Source: Chloroflexota bacterium (GTDB taxonomy: Bacteria; Chloroflexota; Chloroflexia; JAMDCE01). From it: a stretch of DNA of 8,188 nucleotides. The notes under the pieces were generated by a model. The model saw only the letters and a list, made by a program, of their open reading frames with translations, was not told where the DNA came from and did not search any database. A program made the translations under genes and the position numbers. The stretch spans positions 1 through 8,188 of the forward strand of contig JAMDCE010000045.1 in the NCBI GenBank assembly GCA_023489135.1, written 5' to 3'. Below are positions 1 to 5,321 of this stretch, piece after piece. The stretch's first letter is position 1; each line of letters begins with the position of its first letter.

Positions 1-419
1 CAGTGGGCGGCCTGGTCGGCGGATTTCTATCCGATCGGGTGGGCCGGCTGAAGGTCGTTTCTCTCTCTTTGGTCGCCGTGGCTCCGATCGTCTACCTGTT
101 CCTGCACGTTTCCCCTCCCTTTTCTCTGGTCGTCGCCGCGCCGCTGGGGCTCCTACTGGGGGCCTCCTACTCGGTCACCATCGTGATGGCCCAGGATCTG
201 CTGCCCAGGAACATGGGGATGGCTTCGGGCCTCACCCTGGGCCTCGCTTTCGTCACCAGCGGCATCGGCGTGGTCATTTCGGGGAGCATCGCCGACAACT
301 TCGGGCTCTTCAACTCGCTCAGCGCCCTGGCCTTCCTGCCCCTGGTGGCCGCGCTCCTCTGCCTCAATCTCAGACCGCGCCGGGCGAAAGTGGAAGTCGA
401 GGAATTATCACAGGTATAA
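1..419 (+). CDS. MFS transporter, fosmidomycin-resistance (Fsr)-like, C-terminal half (5' cut by window)
   Basis: An inner-membrane secondary transporter of the major facilitator superfamily. The reading frame is already open at base 3, bases 1-2 belong to the preceding codon, and it ends with TAA at 417-419, so about 138 C-terminal residues are visible. The fragment opens with the MFS motif-A repeat GGFLSDRVGRLK, the cytoplasmic loop at the start of the second six-helix half. Four hydrophobic segments follow, at about residues 17-37, 40-64, 75-97 and 103-121, and a basic tail (LRPRRAK). The stretch around VMAQDLLPRNMGMASGLTLG, with a Gly-rich helix and then ADNFGL, is what I associate with the Fsr (fosmidomycin efflux) branch, but substrate cannot be read from half a protein. 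The GTG at base 3 is not the true start. The glutaredoxin-like gene follows on the same strand after 60 nt, probably in the same transcript. Confidence 0.85.
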   Translation, partial: VGGLVGGFLSDRVGRLKVVSLSLVAVAPIVYLFLHVSPPFSLVVAAPLGLLLGASYSVTIVMAQDLLPRNMGMASGLTLGLAFVTSGIGVVISGSIADNFGLFNSLSALAFLPLVAALLCLNLRPRRAKVEVEELSQV

Positions 420-463
420 TCTATGCTCAGCAGCACACGGAGAGGGCTGAGAGTTCCAAAACC

Positions 464-472
464 GGTGGAAGG
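464..472 (+). promoter_or_regulatory. Ribosome binding site deciding the glutaredoxin-like start
   Basis: GGTGGAAGG lies 7 nt before ATG480. It favours that start over the in-frame ATG at 423, which directly follows the MFS stop codon. Confidence 0.6.
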
Positions 473-479
473 CTCGTTA

Positions 480-782
480 ATGCAGCGCGTTACCCTTTAC
501 ACCAAAGAGGGCTGCACCCTCTGCAAAGGGGTTAAGGCCACTTTGCTTGAGCTCCGTCACGAGTTCACTTTCCTTCTCGAAGAAGTAGACATAACCTCGA
601 ACCCGGAGCTCTACGATCGCTACCGAGAGACGATCCCGGTTGTGATGGTGACCACCCCCGGCGCCGGCGAACGCGCCACCACAACCCTGGCCTCCCGAAT
701 TAGAGAAGACGACCTGCGCCGGGCCCTCTCCAGGCGCGAGCCCACCGTATTAGGCTTGCTGAAGCGCCTGCTCCGGCTTTGA
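480..782 (+). CDS. Glutaredoxin-like thioredoxin-fold protein
   Basis: A 100-residue cytoplasmic protein with a thioredoxin/glutaredoxin fold. It starts with beta-strand VTLYTKEG followed by the redox motif CTLC (Cys12 and Cys15). An alpha/beta unit follows, with VDITSNPELYDRY, and then the cis-proline segment TIPVV (Pro53) that packs against the CxxC in this fold. This pattern suits the glutaredoxin-like/DUF836 family: small thiol-disulfide proteins that often replace classical glutaredoxin in organisms lacking it. The partner is unknown. I chose ATG480 because GGTGGAAGG (464-472) sits 7 nt upstream and residue 1 then falls just before the first strand. An in-frame ATG at 423 would add 19 residues with no strand or motif in them, and it lacks a comparable ribosome site. 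The basic, Leu-rich tail (LLKRLLRL) may be an amphipathic helix. It probably shares a transcript with the MFS gene. Confidence 0.85.
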   Translation: MQRVTLYTKEGCTLCKGVKATLLELRHEFTFLLEEVDITSNPELYDRYRETIPVVMVTTPGAGERATTTLASRIREDDLRRALSRREPTVLGLLKRLLRL

Positions 783-820
783 CTTTCCTCAGAAGTCCCC
801 AGGGGTAGCTCCCAAAACTC

Positions 821-849
821 TTGACTAAGCCCCCCTCAGGTGCTAGGAT
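821..849 (+). promoter_or_regulatory. Sigma70-type promoter with extended -10
   Basis: The -35 hexamer TTGACT (821-826), a 17-nt spacer, and the -10 hexamer TAGGAT (844-849) are visible. The bases TGC directly before the -10 fit an extended -10 (TGn). Transcription would begin near 856. It reads rightward into a short region that ends in an intrinsic terminator at 943, so it may drive a small RNA or an attenuated leader upstream of the histidine kinase. Hexamer match and spacing are seen directly; activity is inferred. Confidence 0.6.
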
Positions 850-855
850 ACTGGT

Positions 856-943
856 ATACAATCCGTCCCAGGCCTTCCTCGCGTTGGGGCGGGGTGGTAC
901 GGGTGGAAGGAAAAGGAGAGGCGCCTGAGAGGGGCGCTTTTTT
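856..943 (+). ncRNA. Candidate small RNA or attenuator leader between promoter and terminator
   Basis: About 88 nt lie between the predicted start of the 821-849 promoter and the end of a U-run terminator, with no convincing ORF. A 6-bp stem (CCTTCC 873-878 with GGAAGG 905-910) closes a G-rich 26-nt loop containing GGGGCGGGGTGGTACGGG. A purine linker (AAAAGGAG) and the terminator hairpin follow. The arrangement is either a free-standing small RNA or a transcription-attenuated 5' leader of the kinase gene starting at 1136. No known RNA family was recognised. The loop resembles the T-box core GGGTGGTAC by nine bases only, and no specifier stem fits in the space. Confidence 0.4.
919..943 (+). 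terminator. Intrinsic terminator
   Basis: Stem GCGCC (921-925) pairs with GGCGC (933-937) around a 7-nt loop, extended outward by a G-U and an A-U pair, and runs straight into six T residues (938-943). The 3' arm GGGGCGC (931-937) is also perfectly complementary to GCGCCCC at 955-961, just downstream, so readthrough transcripts could refold. Confidence 0.65.
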
Positions 944-1008
944 CATTGCTCGGCGCGCCCCGGTAACGGCGGGAGTTTGCTGAGAGCCTAAATAGTCCGC
1001 CGCCATTA

Positions 1009-1037
1009 TTGTCGCCTCGCGTCCTGGTCGGTAGCAT
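1009..1037 (+). promoter_or_regulatory. Possible second promoter for the histidine kinase
   Basis: TTGTCG (1009-1014), a 17-nt spacer and TAGCAT (1032-1037) match the sigma70 hexamers at four of six positions each. It lies downstream of the terminator at 943 and about 100 nt before the kinase start, so it could give unattenuated expression. In a GC-rich background this match is only suggestive. Confidence 0.3.
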
Positions 1038-1066
1038 TCTTTTCGCCGGATTACTTAGGACGGTGC

Positions 1067-1109
1067 GGGTCATCGGTGACCCACGGCCAAAGATGGCTGC
1101 CGATCACCG
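1067..1109 (+). promoter_or_regulatory. Competing hairpins in the kinase leader
   Basis: GGGTCA (1067-1072) and TGACCC (1077-1082) form a perfect 6-bp stem with a TCGG loop. The overlapping CGGTGA (1075-1080) can instead pair with TCACCG (1104-1109). The two stems exclude each other and lie 26-70 nt upstream of the kinase start, where they could act as an operator dyad or a translational switch. I know of no matching RNA family. Confidence 0.3.
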
Positions 1110-1135
1110 CCTGAAAGCATAAACGACAGGTGTTG

Positions 1136-3394
1136 ATGGCGATGAATTTTCTCTCCATTCTCCGCCGAGACGATAGAGCAGACTCCGGCCGCGTCCACGC
1201 CGAGATGCTACCCAACTGGATCACATCGTGGCTGCCGCGCAGCATTCGTGGGATGCTGCTCCTCCTCTTGCTCGTTGTGTTCCTGCCTGAATGCGTCGTC
1301 GAGGTGCGCTACTACTACAACGAGTACCAGGAGCGGCGAGCGGAGATCGATCAGGCCAACCTCGAGATCGCCAGGGCCGTCTCCTCCACCTTCGATGCTT
1401 ACGTCCGCGAGATTCTCGGCCAGGAATTGGCCCTGGGCCTTACCCTGACCTCACGGCAGCCTTTGGGAACCGACGAGGTCAACCGGCTTCTGGCCGAGAG
1501 CGCCCGCGATCACCGCTCCATCCGCAACTACGTCTGGATCGATCCTCAGGGCCAGGTAGCCGCCTCCAGTCCCTCCTGGGTGGTCGGCCTTCGCAACGGC
1601 GAGCAGCCATATTTTCGCCGGATACTGGAGGGGGAGGAGTGGGTCGTAACCGACCTTTTCCAGGGACGCTTGACCGGCGCGCCAACCTTCGTCATCGCCC
1701 GAGCCATCCGGGACGGCCGGGGCACCCTGCTGGGCGTGATGGGGGCCGTGGTCGATCCGGATAGGCTCGGCAACGTGGTCGCCATCGAACGTGCCGGCCA
1801 GGCCGCGATGATCATCATCGATCGACAGGGCCGGACTGTCTATCGCTACCCCCCGCCCGAGATGCCAGTGACCTGGGAGCTGCGCAATCTGCCGGCCACG
1901 CAGCCGGTCGTCGCTCGTGCTCTTACCGGCGAGGAGGTCACGGGCAGCGTTCTAACGCGCAACGGGCAAAAGCGCATTGCCAGTTACACGCCCATTCGCT
2001 CCATCGGCTGGGTCGCCTCCGCCAGCCGCACCGAGGAGGAGACGGTGGTCGCGCTGTTCCGCGATATTCTCGGCAAGGCCGTCCCTATTCTCCTGGTTAT
2101 CGTCCTGGCCTTGCTGGTCGCCCTGGCCATCTCCCGCGACATCGCCGTCTCCCTCTGGCGCCTGCGAGAGCACGCCCTCGCGCTGGGACGGGGGGAGCGC
2201 GCCCGGGCCTGGGACGTCGTCGGCCCAACCGAGGTTGAAGATCTGGGACGTGCCTTCAACCGGATGGCCCGGGAGATAGAGGTGCGCGAGGAGGCTCTGG
2301 AGGAGACCGAAAACCGCTTCCGCAACCTGGTCGAAGCCACCAGCGACTGGGTCTGGGAGGTCGACGAAAACGTTTGCTACACCTACGTTAGTCCGCGAGT
2401 GCGCGACCTGCTGGGCTACGATCCCGAGGAGGTGCTGGGCCGCAGCCCCTTCGATCTGATGCCGCCGGACGAGGCGCGGCGCGTGGCCCAGGTTTTTTGC
2501 TCCATCGCCGCTCAGCGCCGGCCGTTCAGCTCCCTGGAAAACACTAATTTACATAAGGATGGGCGGGTGGTGGTTATCGAAACCAGCGGAGTTCCCATCT
2601 TCGACGGGGAAGGAAACTTCCGCGGCTACCGTGGCATGGATCGCGACGTCACCCAGCGCAAGAAATCCGAGCAGTTCCGGGAAGAGTACGCCCACTCCAT
2701 CTCCCACGACCTGCGCAATCCCCTGGCCATTATCCAGGGGCACGCCCAATTGCTGCGGCGCACCCTGGAGAAAGCCGGCCTGAAGGGTCCCGAGATCCGC
2801 AGCACCGAAGCCATCTCCGCCAGCGCCCAGCGTATGAACTCCATGATCCAGGATCTGGTCGATTCGGCGCGCATGGAGTCCGGGCAGCTCGAGCTGGATC
2901 GGCAGCCGGTGAACCTCCACGACTTCGTGTCCGAGTTGCTGGACCGTGAGGGCGGCGTGATGGACGTCGAGCGAGTCAAGATGGAGATTCCGCCGGCCCT
3001 GCAGCAGATAGAGGCCGATCCCGAGCGGCTGGAACGCATCTTCTTGAACCTGTTGACCAACGCCCTGAAGTATTCCTCGACCGGGACCGACGTCACCGTC
3101 CGTGCCCAAAGGATCGCCGCGGAAATAAGGGTGTCGGTGGCGGACCGGGGGTTGGGGATGTCTCCGGATGATCTGCCCCGCATCTTCGACCGCTTCTACC
3201 GCGTGCAAGGGGGCGTCAAGGCCGAAGGATTGGGCCTGGGACTCTTCATTGCTAAGGTGCTGGTGGAAGCCCACGGCGGTCGCATCTGGGTGGAAAGCGA
3301 GCTCGGCCGCGGCAGCTGCTTCCACTTCACCCTCCCCCTCACCCCTTCCGACGCCCTCCCCTGCAGCCCCACCTCCAACCAGCGGGCAGAATAG
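1136..3394 (+). CDS. Membrane sensor histidine kinase (dCache-HAMP-PAS-HisKA-HATPase)
   Basis: A two-component sensor kinase of about 752 residues. Residue numbers below count from ATG1136. The order is TM1 at about 36-57; a large extracytoplasmic region (58-312) with the two-lobed look of a dCache_1 ligand-binding domain ([22 protein letters not shown], and a second lobe with [12 protein letters not shown]); TM2 at about 315-332; HAMP at about 336-380; PAS/PAC at about 393-507 ([16 protein letters not shown] to [12 protein letters not shown]). The HisKA H-box SISHDLRNP follows with phospho-accepting His524, then the N-box [11 protein letters not shown] (Asn642), G1 DRGLGMS, F-box IFDRFYR and G2 GLGLGLF. 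All ATP-binding boxes look intact. ATG1136 follows ACAGG with a 5-nt gap; GTG1130 and ATG1142 are in-frame alternatives. No response regulator is adjacent: upstream is a glutaredoxin-like gene, downstream a convergent sulfur operon. The ligand is unknown. Confidence 0.93.
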   Translation: MAMNFLSILRRDDRADSGRVHAEMLPNWITSWLPRSIRGMLLLLLLVVFLPECVVEVRYYYNEYQERRAEIDQANLEIARAVSSTFDAYVREILGQELALGLTLTSRQPLGTDEVNRLLAESARDHRSIRNYVWIDPQGQVAASSPSWVVGLRNGEQPYFRRILEGEEWVVTDLFQGRLTGAPTFVIARAIRDGRGTLLGVMGAVVDPDRLGNVVAIERAGQAAMIIIDRQGRTVYRYPPPEMPVTWELRNLPATQPVVARALTGEEVTGSVLTRNGQKRIASYTPIRSIGWVASASRTEEETVVALFRDILGKAVPILLVIVLALLVALAISRDIAVSLWRLREHALALGRGERARAWDVVGPTEVEDLGRAFNRMAREIEVREEALEETENRFRNLVEATSDWVWEVDENVCYTYVSPRVRDLLGYDPEEVLGRSPFDLMPPDEARRVAQVFCSIAAQRRPFSSLENTNLHKDGRVVVIETSGVPIFDGEGNFRGYRGMDRDVTQRKKSEQFREEYAHSISHDLRNPLAIIQGHAQLLRRTLEKAGLKGPEIRSTEAISASAQRMNSMIQDLVDSARMESGQLELDRQPVNLHDFVSELLDREGGVMDVERVKMEIPPALQQIEADPERLERIFLNLLTNALKYSSTGTDVTVRAQRIAAEIRVSVADRGLGMSPDDLPRIFDRFYRVQGGVKAEGLGLGLFIAKVLVEAHGGRIWVESELGRGSCFHFTLPLTPSDALPCSPTSNQRAE

Positions 3395-3402
3395 GGGACA
3401 TC

Positions 3403-3551
3403 CAATTGACGGCAAGTAGGCAGTGATTCAAAAAGAGTCGGATCTCACCGCAGAGGCGCAGAGGGCGCAGAGTTTTCTTGGTTGTCTCTGCGCCCTCTGC
3501 GGTGACTCACAACGTGGTTTGACCGTAACCGCGTGACTCCTGTCAATTGAC
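3403..3551. repeat. Possible small mobile-repeat unit bounded by an 8-bp direct repeat
   Basis: The identical octamer CAATTGAC occurs at 3403-3410 and 3544-3551, bracketing the hairpin repeat at 3445-3505. The layout looks like a non-coding insertion with a target duplication. Because CAATTG is itself a palindrome, the match could equally be part of inverted ends. No transposase is present. Confidence 0.3.
3445..3505. repeat. Large imperfect inverted repeat of the CCGCAGAGGCGCAGAG type
   Basis: The right arm (3486-3505) reads, on the opposite strand, TCACCGCAGAGGGCGCAGAG. The left arm (3445-3472) is the same sequence with an extra 8-nt GCGCAGAG unit inside, giving a 20-bp stem with a bulge and a 13-nt loop. 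CGCAGAG recurs three times in the left arm. Repeats of this wording are scattered through intergenic DNA of many bacteria. It lies between two convergent genes, where it could also stop transcription. On the minus strand a CTTTTTG run follows about 10 nt after the stem, too far for a textbook terminator. Confidence 0.75.
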
Positions 3552-3569
3552 CCGCTTACGCGTCCCCCC

Positions 3570-3833
3570 TTACCCCGCCTTTCGCACCCATAGCCGGTAG
3601 CTGTCGTCCTCCAGCCGCTGCACCTTCAATATCCGGTGCCCCTCTTCCTTCAGACTGCGCGGGACGTTGCGCATTGGCTCGCCGTCGTCCAAAACCACCT
3701 CCAGAATCTGCCCGTCTTCCATCTCCTCCAGCGTCAACTTGGTCTTGACGAAGTTCAAAGGGCAGATTCTGGAGGTGGGGTTTAGACTCGTGTGGGATTC
3801 CAGCTCGCTAACAGACGCCGCTCTCTCACTCAT
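3570..3833 (-). CDS. TusA/SirA-like sulfur-carrier protein (CPLN variant)
   Basis: An 87-residue cytoplasmic protein of the TusA (COG0425) family, which passes persulfide sulfur via a conserved Cys. The family motif appears as RICPLNFVKTKL with Cys24; the second proline of the usual CPxP is Asn. LDDGEP and NVPRSLKEEGH follow, which fit the second half of the fold. ATG3833 lies in ATGAGTGA, overlapping the sulfite reductase stop by 8 nt, with GAGGGG just upstream, so translation is probably coupled. The frame stays open further upstream, but that is only the shadow of the preceding gene. A perfect 19-bp inverted repeat inside the gene covers the Cys24 codon. The pairing with a sulfite reductase suggests a role in handling reduced sulfur, possibly as sulfur acceptor or donor; this is inference. 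The stop codon is TAA at 3572-3570. Confidence 0.85.
   Translation of the reverse strand: MSERAASVSELESHTSLNPTSRICPLNFVKTKLTLEEMEDGQILEVVLDDGEPMRNVPRSLKEEGHRILKVQRLEDDSYRLWVRKAG
3695..3778. repeat. Perfect 19-bp inverted repeat inside the tusA-like gene
   Basis: CCACCTCCAGAATCTGCCC (3695-3713) is the exact reverse complement of 3760-3778. The 46 nt between them hold a second, nested inverted repeat, CGTCAA (3732-3737) and TTGACG (3745-3750). On the coding strand one arm encodes the TSRICP region with the active Cys and the other encodes GQILEV. The mRNA could fold into a long nested hairpin starting about 55 nt after the start codon. Confidence 0.95.
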
Positions 3834-4818
3834 AGAAGTTCCCCTCGGCCCTGAATTTCCGCCGCTCCTCCGGCTTCTCGATCGCCTCCAGCCCCAGCGG
3901 CCGAACCACCTCATCCACGTATCTGCCCAGCCCCAGGCGGCCAATCGTCACGCCGATGCGCTCCCGGCCCTCTCCGTTCTTCTGATACCATTCCAGCGTC
4001 TTCTCCATCAGGGAATGAGCCTGCTCGTCGCTCAGGAAATTGGCCACCTCGTAGGCAAAATAGGGGTGCTTGCCGTGCTTGCCTCCCACTCGCGCCAGCC
4101 ATCCCCGCCGCGCCGTCACCATCGCGTCGACCGGGCAAACCTTGAGGCAGTCGCCGCAGCCGACGCACTTCTCCCAGTCGCGAACCGGCAGGCCGTTCTC
4201 CATCCTCAGAGCCCGGTCCTCGCAGTTGCGGACGCACAGCTCGCACCCGCTGCACAGCTCCTCGTCCAGCTTCGGCTCCACCGTCCCCTGAAAGCCCAGG
4301 TCCATCTCCCGGGTGCGGAAGCAATCGATCGGACACCCCGAGAAGGAGATCTTGAATTTGTGATGCCCCGTGGGCGTCCCGAAGTAGCGCCGGTCCACCT
4401 CGGCGCAGATGGACTGCGTGTCCACCAGCCCGTTGGGATTGTAGGTGCAGCCGGCGCAGGCCGTGGGCACCCGCACCCGCGGGCCGCACGAGGCTACCGA
4501 CCAGTTGACTTCCTTAAGCGCCGCCGTCACGGCGTCGAAGTGCTCGTAGCTGACGTAGGGAACCTCCACGGACTGGCGCACCGAGAGGTGCACCTCTCCC
4601 CGGCCGAACTTCTCGGCGATCTCCGCCGCCACCTTCAACCTGTCGGCCGTTACCTTCCCCCCCGGACAGCGCAGCCGCACCGTAAAGAGGTCCTTCTGGA
4701 CCTGCTTGATAAACCCGCCGCTTTTCAGCTCGTCGAAGTTCAGCTTCACCCGCCGCGCTTCCTTCTTCAGCCCGGCCTTCAGCCCCTCCAGTTCTAGCTC
4801 TTGCTCACTTATCGCCAC
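3826..4818 (-). CDS. Siroheme sulfite/nitrite reductase-like protein with two [4Fe-4S] ferredoxin motifs
   Basis: A 330-residue cytoplasmic redox enzyme of the small sulfite reductase group (COG2221; AsrC/Dsr-like in layout), predicted to reduce sulfite (or nitrite) by six electrons at a siroheme-[4Fe-4S] centre. Residues 34-105 form the ferredoxin-like half domain (GGFIKQVQKDLFTVRLRCPGG, HLSVRQ). The siroheme/cluster region follows: CAGCTYNPNG (Cys121, Cys124) and SGCPIDCFR (Cys162, Cys166, the expected CX3C). A bacterial ferredoxin insert carries CX2CX2CX3C twice (Cys189/192/195/199 and 218/221/224/228). The first cluster motif is unusual, with CX2C where CX5C is the rule. Start: GTG4818 with AAAGAAAGGA 7 nt upstream. 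A longer in-frame ATG at 4983 would run into the cysH remnant and is rejected. It is followed by an overlapping tusA-like gene. It could also act on nitrite; the cysH remnant favours sulfite. Confidence 0.88.
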   Translation of the reverse strand: MAISEQELELEGLKAGLKKEARRVKLNFDELKSGGFIKQVQKDLFTVRLRCPGGKVTADRLKVAAEIAEKFGRGEVHLSVRQSVEVPYVSYEHFDAVTAALKEVNWSVASCGPRVRVPTACAGCTYNPNGLVDTQSICAEVDRRYFGTPTGHHKFKISFSGCPIDCFRTREMDLGFQGTVEPKLDEELCSGCELCVRNCEDRALRMENGLPVRDWEKCVGCGDCLKVCPVDAMVTARRGWLARVGGKHGKHPYFAYEVANFLSDEQAHSLMEKTLEWYQKNGEGRERIGVTIGRLGLGRYVDEVVRPLGLEAIEKPEERRKFRAEGNFYE

Positions 4819-4834
4819 AGTTGAGTCCTTTCTT
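4819..4834 (-). promoter_or_regulatory. Ribosome binding site fixing the GTG start of the sulfite reductase
   Basis: On the minus strand AAAGAAAGGA precedes GTG4818 by 7 nt (CTCAACT). This is the strongest translation signal near the gene and supports the short form over the 55-residue N-terminal extension. Confidence 0.7.
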
Positions 4835-4853
4835 TGAGTCTTTCTTCCCGACG

Positions 4854-5051
4854 CTAGTGCACCCCAACCCCGGTTTTCAAAGGCCGGGTGTGGATGCCGC
4901 ATTCGCGGCCACACTTGCACGTGCCCACCCATCGCCCGGCGCGCTCGTTTTGATCGTTCGTGATGCGCGTGCAGGGGGCGCATCCCAGGGATCGCTATCC
5001 CCGCGCGTACAGTTGATTGACCGGGACCCGATTAATAGCCAGGTACTGGCA
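4854..5051 (-). pseudogene. cysH: cysH remnant: C-terminal fragment of APS/PAPS reductase
   Basis: Read on the minus strand from 5051 down to the TAG at 4856-4854, one frame gives about 65 codons that match the C-terminal end of assimilatory adenylylsulfate/phosphoadenylylsulfate reductase. In order: YLAINRVPVNQLYARG, an in-frame TAG at 4997-4995 where family members usually have Tyr, then RSLGCAPCTR, NERAGRW and ECGIH. GCAPC supplies the CX2C half of the [4Fe-4S] site of APS-type enzymes, and ECGIH carries the catalytic Cys. The upstream two-thirds (nucleotide site and the CysCys pair) are absent from the 300 nt above, and further stops (TAA 5075-5073, TGA 5090-5088) lie in the same frame. 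The insertion C-K-C-G-R before ECGIH differs from the usual sequence. It ends 35 nt before the sulfite reductase start, the position cysH would hold in an assimilatory operon. The motifs are seen directly; the assignment is from family knowledge. Confidence 0.8.
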
Positions 5052-5059
5052 AAGTATAG

Positions 5060-5084
5060 TTAACCGATTGAGTTAGTCAACTTT
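5060..5084 (-). promoter_or_regulatory. Possible Rrf2/IscR-type operator overlapping the sulfur-operon promoter
   Basis: The minus-strand 25-mer beginning AAAGTTGACTAACTCAATCG shares the -10 element and covers the predicted transcription start. By my hand alignment it agrees at about 20 of 25 positions with the remembered IscR type-1 consensus (ATASYYGACTRWWWYAGTCRRSTAT), including the GTTGACTAA core. Its right half is less regular (AATCGGTT). Rrf2-family repressors (IscR, CymR and relatives) commonly control Fe-S and sulfur genes, which suits a sulfite reductase with several clusters. No regulator gene is in the window. Confidence 0.4.
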
Positions 5085-5110
5085 ATATCACGGAACAACA
5101 GGGTTGTCAA
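5082..5110 (-). promoter_or_regulatory. Near-consensus sigma70 promoter of the sulfite reductase operon
   Basis: On the minus strand, TTGACA (5110-5105), a 17-nt spacer and TATAAA (5087-5082) are present: a perfect -35, optimal spacing and a -10 with five of six matches. Transcription would start near 5075, giving a leader of about 257 nt that crosses the cysH remnant before the GTG at 4818. It is the best promoter in the window and lies in an AT-rich patch unlike its surroundings. Confidence 0.75.
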
Positions 5111-5205
5111 TAGCCTGAAGGGGTGTTTTTTCCTTGGATTTCTGGAGGGGGAAGGCCCCCCCGGGGGATGTGGGGCTGGTGCCTGGCCGATAGCTAAGAG
5201 CAATC

Positions 5206-5246
5206 AAAAACGGCTGTAGGGACGTTCGGCAAGGATTCTAACAGCC
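5206..5246 (-). terminator. Candidate terminator of the ABC transporter operon
   Basis: On the minus strand GGCTGT (5246-5241) pairs with ACAGCC (5217-5212), followed by G and five T (5210-5206). The 23-nt loop is long and the stem only 6 bp, so efficiency may be low. The position fits: about 105 nt past the ATPase stop and upstream of the sulfur-operon promoter. Confidence 0.4.
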
Positions 5247-5321
5247 CGCGCAGGCTTTGGAACAACCCCCCGCACCACGAGGTCTCATTCAGAAGCGAGA
5301 TCGTGATCGCTCCTCCACGCC

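Noticed and set aside
783..820. CCCC/GGGG hairpin after the glutaredoxin-like gene as a terminator
   Set aside because: The loop would be one base and no T-run follows.
892..902. T-box-like core GGGTGGTAC before a terminator
   Set aside because: Only nine bases match, the following CGCG is absent, the transcript from the nearest promoter is too short for stem I and a specifier loop, and the downstream gene is a kinase, not an aminoacyl-tRNA synthetase or amino-acid gene.
924..986. Two CTGAGA words recalling the TPP riboswitch
   Set aside because: The other conserved TPP element (CCTGATC...GGNTAATRCC) is missing, and no thiamine gene follows.
2549..3415. Minus-strand ORF (288 codons) opposite the kinase catalytic region
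   Set aside because: It is a shadow of the HisKA/HATPase coding sequence with no recognisable domain.
3667..4797. Long plus-strand ORF (376 codons) opposite the sulfite reductase and tusA genes
   Set aside because: It is antisense to two well-recognised genes in GC-rich DNA, has no domain or motif, and is rich in His/Pro/Leu as expected from a shadow frame.
4819..4983. N-terminal extension of the sulfite reductase from ATG4983
   Set aside because: The extra 55 residues are basic and low in family character, have no good ribosome site, and overlay the cysH remnant in a different frame. GTG4818 has a strong AAGGA site.
5052..5120. Further upstream extension of the cysH remnant (YKVD, LNRLT)
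   Set aside because: It faintly recalls the family's K-N-PL-WT segment, but stops interrupt it and the same bases form the promoter and operator-like dyad, so the homology is not firm.
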